Assembly: GCF_000004075.3 (NCBI RefSeq)
Contig: NC_026659.2
Location: forward strand, 21,532,272-21,596,271
Length of the DNA stretch: 64,000 nt
From: Cucumis sativus
Lineage: Eukaryota; Streptophyta; Magnoliopsida; Cucurbitales; Cucurbitaceae
Reading direction: 5' to 3'
Positions 48,732-64,000 of this stretch are shown here, in pieces. The position numbers and the translations under genes were made by a program. The stretch's first letter is position 1, and each line of letters begins with the position of its first letter. The notes beneath the pieces are model-generated. The model was not told the origin of the DNA, did not search any database, and saw only the letters and a list, made by a program, of their open reading frames with translations.

Positions 48732-50705
48732 TCAAGTTTGATCCTTTGGTACCCATACTTGTTTGGGTCCTAGAATGTTAGCATTTACATATTTAGGGAT
48801 CCATTTCATTTTTTCATAGACATTACAAGCACTAGATCTAGATAGGTAACAAGAATAAGCTTTATGTCCATACTTGCCACAAGAAAAACAAACAACATTA
48901 TGCAAAGATTTATTTTTCATAACAAATTTATGTACTCTACTTTTATTGGAGAAATTCTTCCTTGGAGCAATGTAAAACTTTGCTCTTTGCGAAAAATTTC
49001 TTCTTGAATAAGTATTTTGAGCATACTTCAATTTAAAGCATTTAGGTCTAATGTGACCTTCAACACCACAATTATGACATATGGGTACAAAACTAGATTT
49101 AACATGATTAGACACATGATTAGACATGTTAAACTTAGGCACAATAGGTGATGCTTTAACGAATGTAGTTTTAGAACTTGATGGAGTAGATGATTCATCA
49201 ATATAGCCTAAACCTCTCTTATCACCATAAGATTTTCCTACTTCAATAATTTTGTCCAATCTTTGAGCACCTATTGTCAACTTTTTAATAGTTTCTTTAG
49301 CTTTATCAAGTTCTTGTAAAACACTTAGTTCATTTTCTTTAAGCACTTTAATCAAGTTATCTTTTTCACAACTATCATGCTCAAGAAATCTAACTTTATC
49401 AAGCAAAGCATCTTTCTCAATACAAACATGCTTATCACTAGAGACATTCAATTCTTCAATTTGCTCAAAATTTTCATTCTCTTTAAAGCAAGCAATTGTA
49501 TCAAGTAAAGACTTATTTTCACTAATTAAAACATTGTATTTCTTCTTAAGCACAACATACTTAGAACTAAGTTTTTCTAGGTCATTTTGCATGCTTTCAA
49601 AATTTTCAAATAATTCATCAATAGAAAGAGGTTCTAGAGTTACCTTATCATCATGTTCATCATCTTTGTCACTATGAGCCATGAGACCAAGATTTGCCAT
49701 TTCTTCAACTTCACTTTCACTTTCACTACTATCATCCCATGTAGCCTTCATTGCCTTCTTCTTGGATTTCTTAGATGATTTGAGGAGAGGACAATCCGTT
49801 CTTATATGACCCGATCTTTTGCATTCATAACAAATCACCTCATCCTTTTTGCTTTTCTCACCTTTTGACTCTTTTTGGGTTGATAGGTGTTTCTTGAAAT
49901 ATTTCTTTCTTTTTATGAAATTTTTGTACTTACGTGAGAAATAAGCAATGTCATCTTCATCAAGGCCATCCTCATCTTCGGGATCAACTTCCAAGGAGAT
50001 AGTCTTTAATGCAATGCTCTTCTTCTTTTTGGACTCATCCTCCAAGTGCTCCTTCATGATGATCTCATGAGTCATGAGTGAGCCAATAAGCTCCTCTAGT
50101 GGAAGTTTGGTGAGATCCTTTGCTTCTTGAATCGCCGTTACCTTAGCTTCCCAAGTCTTAGGTAGAGACCTTAGAATTTTTCTAACATTTTCGGAAGTTG
50201 TATAAACTTTACCAAGACCCTTCAAAGCATTTATGATGTTAGTAAATCTAGTAAACATATCGGTGATAGTCTCATTAGCATCCATCTTAAACAATTCATA
50301 ATTATGAACAAACATGCTAATTTTAGACTCTTTAACTTGATTTGTTCCTTCATGAGTAATTTCAAGAGTATTCCAAATTTCTTGAGCGGAAGAACACATG
50401 GATATTCTATTAAATTCATCTTTACTCAAGGCACAATACAAACAATTAATAGCCTTAGCATTAAATGAACACTTTTTCATTTCATTTTCATCATACTCTT
50501 CTTCTAATTTAGGCGTATCAACATTATCAACATTTTTCATGGGTACATAAGGACCTTTAGCAACAATTAACCACAAATTATAGTCAATAGATTGCAAATA
50601 AATTTTCATTCTAGCTTTCCAATATGCATAATTTGAACCATCAAAATAAGGAGGTCTAGAAGTAGATTGACCTTCAACAATACCATTTGCCAATAGGTTT
50701 GCCAT
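48732..50705 (-). CDS. gag: copia Gag polyprotein, intact, 657 residues
   Basis: The frame opens at MANLLANGIVEG and holds a UBN2-type Gag core (PPYFDGSNYAYWKARMKIYL near residue 20; KSLPKTWEAK-like LRSLPKTWEAKVTAI near 175). A charged segment with acidic DEDGLDEDD and a first CCHC zinc knuckle (CYECKRSGHIRTDC, about residue 290) follow, then a long coiled coil (about 370-480). Two more knuckles follow, CHNCGVEGHIRPKC near 541 and CFSCGKYGHKAYSC near 604. Gag forms the cytoplasmic particle and binds the element RNA through the knuckles. It stops at TGA immediately before protease; the pol frame is offset and also blocked by a TAG, so expression of pol would need recoding or repair. Confidence 0.92.
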   Translation of the reverse strand: MANLLANGIVEGQSTSRPPYFDGSNYAYWKARMKIYLQSIDYNLWLIVAKGPYVPMKNVDNVDTPKLEEEYDENEMKKCSFNAKAINCLYCALSKDEFNRISMCSSAQEIWNTLEITHEGTNQVKESKISMFVHNYELFKMDANETITDMFTRFTNIINALKGLGKVYTTSENVRKILRSLPKTWEAKVTAIQEAKDLTKLPLEELIGSLMTHEIIMKEHLEDESKKKKSIALKTISLEVDPEDEDGLDEDDIAYFSRKYKNFIKRKKYFKKHLSTQKESKGEKSKKDEVICYECKRSGHIRTDCPLLKSSKKSKKKAMKATWDDSSESESEVEEMANLGLMAHSDKDDEHDDKVTLEPLSIDELFENFESMQNDLEKLSSKYVVLKKKYNVLISENKSLLDTIACFKENENFEQIEELNVSSDKHVCIEKDALLDKVRFLEHDSCEKDNLIKVLKENELSVLQELDKAKETIKKLTIGAQRLDKIIEVGKSYGDKRGLGYIDESSTPSSSKTTFVKASPIVPKFNMSNHVSNHVKSSFVPICHNCGVEGHIRPKCFKLKYAQNTYSRRNFSQRAKFYIAPRKNFSNKSRVHKFVMKNKSLHNVVCFSCGKYGHKAYSCYLSRSSACNVYEKMKWIPKYVNANILGPKQVWVPKDQT

Positions 50706-50761
50706 AATGCTCTAACAATAAAGTTTATCAAGAAATTAAAATTTCAAGATGAGCAACCTTG

Positions 50762-50773
50762 CTCTGATACCAA
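50762..50773 (-). other. Primer binding site for initiator tRNA-Met
   Basis: On the minus strand, just after the 5' LTR end CCAACA and a short AT spacer, is TGGTATCAGAGC, the canonical complement of the 3' end of plant initiator tRNA-Met used by copia elements. Confidence 0.95.
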
Positions 50774-50774
50774 T

Positions 50775-52002
50775 TGTTGGATCGGTATGGCAACCCTAGA
50801 GGGGGGTGAATAGGGTTTAAATAAACTTTTTGACAAATAAAAAGTAAAATCAACTAATTAGATATTTTTTAAATTTAAATAAAGAACTTTGTAAACTTTG
50901 TTAAATAACAAGATTGATAAAAAGATATGAATGGAAGTATGCAATCAAACTCAACCAATAAGAATATGTAACTAAAATTAAATTAAAAAATAATTAGAAA
51001 AGAGTTAGAGAAGAAGACACCGTAATTTTATAGTGGTTCGGTTAAACTCAACCTACATCCACTTTCCCAAGCACCTCTTGGGATTTTGATTGAAAATCTT
51101 CTTTGGACTCTTTCCACGGATTTGAGCCGAACCGATTCTTGCTCCTTTTTCGGGTTCAAGAGCAAACCCGATCCTTTCCACGGGTTAGGATCCAACCGTT
51201 ACAATATGTTGAAGTTTTTAAATCATACAAAAGAAAACTCTCTAAAAGAGTGAGTATACAATTTGAAGCTCACAAATTTAATCCTCACAATACAATAAGA
51301 AGCTCTCAAGAATAAGATGAAAAGAATAAAAATTGGAAGCTTTAGAGAGAATAACAATGTTGGCTTTTTTGCTTGAGGATTGTAAAGATTTTTAATGATC
51401 TTGTGTAAATGTGAAGTATTTAAAAAGAGAGGAAAGATAAATTCAAAATCATTTGGGTCATTAGATATAAGTAAAAGAAAAATGAATGGTTGAGATTTAA
51501 ACTTAATTAGCCGTTAGACACAATACAAATAATAATATATAATAATATGTCTTTTCAAAATACTTTGTTTAAAAAGAAATCAATAAAGCAACTTCACCCT
51601 CTTTTAAAAAAACTAGCCGTTAGACACAAGAAAAAATAATAATATTAAAATCATTTTCCTTTTAAATTCATTTTCTTTATAAAAGCCAATAAAACATAAC
51701 AAAAAGCCACATTTGTTACTCCTTCATTGCTCCAAGTGGCTTTCTCTAATTGGTTCAAATTGAATGCTTGGTCGCCACGTCACCATCTCGGGTATTTTTC
51801 CGTTAAGCTTCTTTTAGCAATATTTTCTTCATTTGAACTTCGATTTGGGTGATTCAAGAGGCGTTAGAATCATTTTTCCAAGCTCTACGATATGATCTAT
51901 TCAAATTAATAAAATTATCAATAAAAAAAATCAGATTTGTTATCATCAAAACATAAATTAATTGAATAAATAAATTTGAGATTAAGGGCCAAAAAGCCAA
52001 CA
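50775..52002 (-). repeat. 5' LTR of the copia element
   Basis: A copy of 1228 bp from TGTTGGATCGG to GGCCAAAAAGCCAACA. It precedes the primer binding site in the minus direction. It should carry the promoter; a TTTAAATA-like motif lies on the minus strand near 51418, but the start site cannot be fixed. Confidence 0.95.
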
Positions 52003-52124
52003 GTGTTTTCCCTGACGTGTCTGCTAACGTCGTCCTCGACATCGTAGTAACCTTTCCCGACATTGGTAAGAATTTTCAGCGACATATTGTTACGTCGGGA
52101 AAACTCTTATTTCTTGTAGTGAGG

Positions 52125-59066
<6,942 letters not shown>

Positions 59067-60125
59067 AACCATGCATGCTCTCAAATTTGAAGTGCTCCCC
59101 CTCTCCTCTTTGGTTTTCCTCTTTACCATTTTTTTTCTTCTTCATAAATGAGTTTTTCTTAATCATTATAATATCTATCAGATACAATTGTTTGTACAAT
59201 TAAAATGAAGGTAACTATTGTTGAATGCCGAGCCATGTTTTGCCCTTTTAGAGCAGTGCTGTACCTTTTCATCCATTTTTGTTTGTTAAGCCAATCAGTT
59301 TAGTTCATCAAATTGGAATTATTGTAGGACGAAATATCCTTGGGTTCAACATTGATATTTCTAAAAGCTTTTATGAATGCTAGTAAAACATTAAAAAAAA
59401 AAAAAAGTCATCTATTTTGTTTTGAGAATACCAATAACAACAATAGCTATAGCTTTTATTCGCGATTAAGCTTGAAAGAATAAAAAAGAAGATCAAAGGA
59501 AGAAATGAGAAAGACAAAAATAAAAAATAAGTCTAAAATTGGTTATACAAAAACCGATACCAATGGTACAAGAAATTTATATTCTAGTTCTAGCTAAAAA
59601 AATAAATTGGAAATTAGAAATTTATATTCAAATCTTTACAATTTTTATACATTTTACATGAAAGAAAAAATACTGATTAATTTAAAATCAATTTATCTTT
59701 GTAATAAAGATTTGCCTTGGAACAATTCATTCTCTATTTTTTCTTATTCTGGTAAAACATCTCTTCCAACTGAGCACTACTACTAATTTTGACCATCATA
59801 TCATATTCTTAAAAAACTGTACTTTGAAAGCTTCTTTATAATTGTATATATATAAATGTGTGAGTGAGCTTGTGTACTGAATACAACCCAAAATTCAAAA
59901 TGGTGGAGATTGTGTTTTTGTTTTTTTTACTATTTTCTTCGTAAGAATAAACATCATATAGTGAAACAAAAATTCTGACTGCCACTTATTCTAAATAAAG
60001 ACAACTGAGATAATAAAAAGAACACAACACACCTAACCATCACCTAAACCAACAATCTCCTCAAACTTCCTCCATTCATTTGCTACTCCATTTTCCCCAT
60101 CATCATTATACCGAGGTTGACAAGC
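59067..60125. other. Region between convergent MetRS and UXS genes
   Basis: The two genes converge here, so both 3' UTRs lie in this stretch. The middle (59380-59700) is AT-rich with an A-run. No other feature is seen. Confidence 0.5.
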
Positions 60126-62782
60126 TTATATTTTTCTTGGGACTTCGAGTCTGGTTCGGAAATCGTCCTCCATGAGCGGAAGTCCATCCCTCAACTTGAT
60201 CTTTGGCTCCCATCCGAGTAACTCCTTTGCTTTTGTGATGTCGGGTTTCCTTTGACGAGGATCGTCGGGTGTGTTCTCCACCATGATGATCTCCACAGCA
60301 GGGTTGATGAGCTGCATTGTTTGACATTCACAATCAGTCCCTTTGTCATTAGGAAACAATTGTAATTGAAATTTGAAAAAACAAGCTAAATTTACCTCTT
60401 TTACAGTCTCCGCCAGTTCGAGCATTGTAAATTCACCTGAAACATAGAATATTAAAAAAGCTCTTAGGGTAGGTCAGGTCAATATGGAAACATTTTGAGC
60501 AGAAAAGCAAATGAAGACCTGGGTTTCCAATGTTGATTGGTCCAGTGTTATCACCCTCCATTAGTCGAATGAGGCCGTCAACCTTTATTCATAAAATGAA
60601 CATCAGGCAATGAATCATGACATAAAAGGCTGATAATTGGTATCGTTGCTATACACGAACGATTTCAAACAAAGATTCCCTTACCATGTCAGAGACATAA
60701 CAGAAACTTCTTGTCTGTGTTCCGGGTGCTTGAACTGTCAAAGGCTCGCTACTGCACAATATTTTGATAGATGGTAGCTTCTAGTTTAGTGTGGAGTGAG
60801 GAAATCAGACAAGTATTGAAGATGAACAATAGTACTACTCGGGTGAAATGATTATGTGGGGATTAGACTTACCGGATTGCTTGAGCAATGAAGTTGCTGA
60901 CGACACGACCGTCATCTATATTCATCCGGGGTCCATAGGTGTTAAAAATCCTTGCAATCCTTATCTCTGCAATTGTAAAAAGTCACTAGAGAAATAGGCA
61001 ATTGCACGGAAAATGGAGTCCTTATATGTGTGATCCAACAAACTCACCGATCCCATGTTGCCTGTGGTAGTCAAACATCAGAGTTTCGGCCACTCGCTTG
61101 CCCTCATCATAGCAACTTCTTACACCTGGAAAAGTTCAAGTGGAGCTAACTGAGCCATGAATTGTTGGATATTCTTCCTTCATTGCATTACAAAATCATG
61201 AGTCACATTGTTACACATGAAACTACTACTTAAATTCACATCAGTTTGAATTTACTGTTGTTTTAGAACAAACAAAAGAAGATATATTAGTTGCATTTTT
61301 CAATTAAGTTACCAATTGGGTTGACATTTCCCCAGTAGCTTTCGTCTTGCGGATGAATGAGCGGATCTCCATATACCTCGGATGTGGAGGTAAGCAAAAT
61401 CCTATACAACAACTTCAATAAATAACAGAACAGAAAAATGTAAATGAACTTAGAGCTAGAGTGGATGTAGCAAAAACCTTGCTCCAACACGCTTGGCAAG
61501 TCCCAACATGTTCAGTGTGCCGATTACATTCGTTTTAATAGTCTGTCAAAAAACCACTCAGAAGGTCAGATCACCAAACATTCGCAACATGTGCTATGCT
61601 CCATTCATTAGACTCTTAACAATATATATCTTCAAATATGATGATTGTATTATCTAAAACTGAAAACATATGGAATTTGGAAACAGACCTTGACAGGGTT
61701 GTACTTGTAGAAAATTGGAGATGCCGGGCAAGCAAGATGGTATATTTGGTCAACTTCAATCAACAACGGCTCAGTGACATCTGTGGGTTAGAGGAATTGA
61801 GGAATGGTGTAAATCAGGGAAACAAAAAGAGATTCCACATGCCCCCCCAGTAACATTCAATGAAAAAACAGAAAACAAAGGAATACCATGTCGGATAAGC
61901 TCAAATCTCGGGTGGCCAATCCATTTTTTCAAGTTATCCTTCGATCCAGTGAAGTAGTTATCAGCAACAATAACCTAAAAAGCCAAGAAACAGAATGTCA
62001 TGTCAAAGCAACCAACATCATCAAGGACAGGCCAATTCACTACTCGGAATATATACAGCGGTTCGGTCAATAATCGAAAAGTACAGAAACAGCAGCTAAA
62101 GTACTGAAGAAGGTACCTCATTCTTCTCATTTTGCATCAACTTGTCGACCAGGTGTGAGCCAATGAACCCAGCTCCTCCAGTCACCAAAATTCTCATATT
62201 TGCCTGTCGTAAAGCAAGATCACAATATTGGTCAAGGAAATCAACCGAGCTGAATAAGAGATTAAGGAATAGAAAATTCCAATTAAAGCCTTCCAATCAG
62301 ATTCAAATTTAGTTTGATGCAAAATCTTCAATTTGGATTAATACATTGTTTTCCTAACACTCACGTTCCTCCCCCACCCACTTTAATAAACCTCTCTCTT
62401 TGTTTCAATAAAAGATATCCCAAAACCCATCCTGCTCATAAACATCTTAGATCCCCAATTTTCATAAGAACAATATTTGACCTCACAATTATGAAACATA
62501 AACAGCCTCTTCTCATTGTTGTTTTGTCAGATTTGAACCCGATCACAAGATGGTTCAAAAAATATACAAAACCATTGTACATTACCACAGAAAGATGCCA
62601 AATTTCAAAACAAAACAAGTAAGAACATAACAGAAAACAGAGCAAAAACGAAAACATTAAAAAGGGAAAAGAAAAATACAAAAGAATGATACCTGAAAAA
62701 ATTTGGCACTTCTCAAAGGAGATGGAGTCGGTGGTGGCTTTGAGGAAATATGAGAATTTCCATTGGAACCCTCTTTAGCCAT
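60126..62782 (-). CDS. UXS: UDP-glucuronic acid decarboxylase / UDP-xylose synthase, cytosolic type
   Basis: Twelve exons keep frame: 62782-62693, 62203-62117, 61974-61887, 61780-61689, 61542-61478, 61401-61313, 61125-61048, 60966-60873, 60751-60685, 60582-60519, 60436-60396 and 60311-60126. They give 346 residues. It is a short-chain dehydrogenase of the extended type. The NAD-binding motif GGAGFIGS lies at 39-46, the catalytic serine region is [12 protein letters not shown] (about 143-154), and the YxxxK pair is Y176/K180 in [27 protein letters not shown] and the C-terminal [17 protein letters not shown] are UXS signatures. The enzyme converts UDP-glucuronate to UDP-xylose and CO2 through a bound NAD+ cycle, supplying xylan and xyloglucan synthesis. 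The N-terminus lacks a membrane anchor, so it belongs with the cytosolic UXS3/5/6 group rather than Golgi forms. Confidence 0.96.
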
Positions 62783-63450
62783 TACCTCAGATCTTCACTT
62801 CAAACACTGGATCATCAAAATCATCAAACATCACAATTGAATTTCAAAAACAAAAAACCCAACCAAAATGGTTGAAATTTCTCAGTATAAAAACCAAAAA
62901 CTCAAATAGACAATAGACTTGGATTTGATGCAAAATAAAGAATGTATCACATTAGAAATGCAATGCAACAAAGTCAAACCAAAAACAACCGAAAAAAAAA
63001 AAAAAAAACCCAACCCTTCAAAGTGAATTCCCCAAATTCTAAGCTTCAATTCAGCTGCTTGGAAAATCTAAGTTGCTAGCAATGCCTTTTATATAGGAAT
63101 TTATAAGATGGGTATTAAAAAAAATGAAGAAAATAATTGAATATAAGAATGAATAGACCAAATTACGACGACTTGAAGAGAAAGAGAATGAAGAAAAAAC
63201 TTCAAAAACACGAAAAGTAGAAAGCTTTTGAGCAAAGAAAGTGAGGACTAACCCACCAAACAATTCCAGATCTAAATCTAACAGAACCAAAACAGTTGTT
63301 ATAAGAAAAAAAAAATCGAAAATTGGTGAATGATATATGGAATCAAGTAAAAGAAAGTGGAAAATGAGGAGATTTTCACCTTGGATTAGGAAAATAAAAA
63401 TCTGGAGTGGGTTTAAATTGGGATTGAAAATAAAAGGTATTTGAGTAGAA
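62783..63450 (-). promoter_or_regulatory. UXS leader region, probably with an intron
   Basis: About 650 bp separate the start codon from a good TATA box on the minus strand. A leader intron would explain the distance and is common in UXS genes, but I could not fix its ends. Confidence 0.4.
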
Positions 63451-63460
63451 ATTTATATAG
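63451..63460 (-). promoter_or_regulatory. Putative TATA box of the UXS gene
   Basis: The minus strand reads CTATATAAAT, in suitable orientation. This would place transcription start near 63420-63430. Confidence 0.5.
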
Positions 63461-64000
63461 AAATGGAAGGGATGAGTGATATTTTTGGGGAGAGAAGAGA
63501 AAATCGCGGGTCCCAAAAATGGGAATTAGAGAAGTGAGAGTTGAAACTGAAGAGAGTTACGTTTCACGGAGATTAGCTGTCAAATTCTTTTAGGATTAAT
63601 TCATAATTAATGGGTTACCGTAGATTACACCTCATATTGTTTATCCATCTTAATCATCATTTTTCTTTACATCTAACTCTCTTTTTAACCTTCTATTTTG
63701 GATGAACATCCACCCCTCTCACATTCTTAGCAGCCGGGTGTTCATACTCCTTCACCCGGGTTACGATCATTTTTCAGGTTATATCAATATTTCTAAAACC
63801 CCCCTCAAATCTAATCTTTCATCCGTATATCCCTTTAGAAAATATCTTTCTATATTTAAATCTGTATATATTATGAAACCTATGTTTCAAGTACAATCAA
63901 TTTTGATAATGAACTCTAGAAACGGTTTAAATATGGAAAATGGAGATTGTATTTGGGTGGAAGCATAAGGTATTTGCATCTTCTAAATTGTAAATATTTT
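63461..64000. other. UXS upstream flank to window end
   Basis: This holds the upstream promoter of UXS. The part beyond 63640 contains an 88-codon frame on the + strand with no recognisable domain and ordinary AT-rich composition. I see no supportable gene. Confidence 0.4.

Larger units (their letters stand above)
44002..52002 (-). mobile_element. Ty1/copia LTR retrotransposon, nearly complete, minus orientation
   Basis: The element is 8001 bp, bounded by TGTTGG and CCAACA. LTRs lie at 44002-45236 and 50775-52002, a primer binding site at 50762-50773 and a polypurine tract just inside 45237. The order on the minus strand is gag, protease, integrase, reverse transcriptase, RNase H, which defines copia. 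The long gag (657 residues), 1.2-kb LTRs and iMet primer suggest the SIRE or Angela groups, but this is not settled. No envelope-like frame is seen between RNase H and the 3' LTR. By eye the LTRs differ at roughly a dozen bases plus a few indels, so insertion is recent on an evolutionary scale. The bases next to the LTRs (CATGC left, GTGTT right) do not form a target duplication. Confidence 0.93.
43277..52121. mobile_element. CACTA (En/Spm-type) DNA transposon, split by a copia insertion
   Basis: The left end at 43277 begins CACTACAAGAAAT and the right end at 52121 finishes ATTTCTTGTAGTG, a 13-bp perfect terminal inverted repeat. A 3-bp target duplication, AGG, is present on both sides (43274-43276 and 52122-52124). 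These are the defining marks of CACTA elements. Without the inserted retrotransposon only about 725 bp (43277-44001) and 119 bp (52003-52121) remain. No transposase is visible, so the element is non-autonomous. The arms contain the subterminal motif repeats expected of the family (ACGTCG/CGACGT and GTTCACTTTC-type units every 60-90 bp in the left arm). Confidence 0.93.

Noticed and set aside
63702-63968. 88-codon + strand frame near the window end
   Set aside because: It has no recognisable domain and ordinary AT-rich composition; it could be real only if extended beyond the window.

Overview
The window is nuclear DNA from a eudicot plant. It is AT-rich, its genes have GT-AG introns, it carries a nuclear-type tRNA gene, and it contains plant mobile elements (Ty1/copia, CACTA, a SINE-like repeat, small hairpin elements). 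Several repeats look like families I associate with cucurbits (Cucumis and relatives), but that placement is an impression, not shown by the sequence.

Layout. Positions 1-6338 are repeat-bearing intergenic DNA. A short bHLH transcription factor gene follows (6939-9003, + strand), then an actin-depolymerizing factor gene (10768-13190, +) and a tRNA-Cys(GCA) gene (14428-14499, +). Next, on the minus strand, come the Elongator scaffold ELP1 (16576-21971) and an 11-exon gene for a ZFC3H1-like zinc-finger/HAT-repeat protein of about 1754 residues (25438-35338). Between 35.4 and 38.8 kb lie a minisatellite-like tract, a roughly 1.9-kb isolated LTR with a duplicated W-box cluster, and a broken Myb/SANT-like transposon protein. 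An intronless peroxisomal enoyl-CoA delta-isomerase gene (40492-41208, -) follows.

From 43277 to 52121 there is a nested transposon. It is a CACTA element with a matching 3-bp target duplication (AGG), split by an 8.0-kb Ty1/copia retrotransposon in minus orientation (44002-52002). The copia has two nearly identical 1.2-kb LTRs, a primer binding site for initiator tRNA-Met, a polypurine tract, an intact gag and a pol with several frame breaks. The right end holds a 12-exon organellar methionyl-tRNA synthetase gene (53244-59066, +) and a 12-exon cytosolic UDP-xylose synthase gene (60126-62782, -).

The host genes are ordinary single-copy plant genes and do not form a pathway. ELP1 (tRNA wobble-uridine modification), MetRS (tRNA charging) and tRNA-Cys all relate to translation, but nothing in the sequence shows that their proximity matters. 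I found no clearly new system. The most interesting points are the tandemly duplicated W-box block in the isolated LTR, the nested CACTA/copia with a preserved outer duplication but no inner one, a small hairpin repeat family present several times, and a coding microsatellite at the start of the ZFC3H1-like gene.
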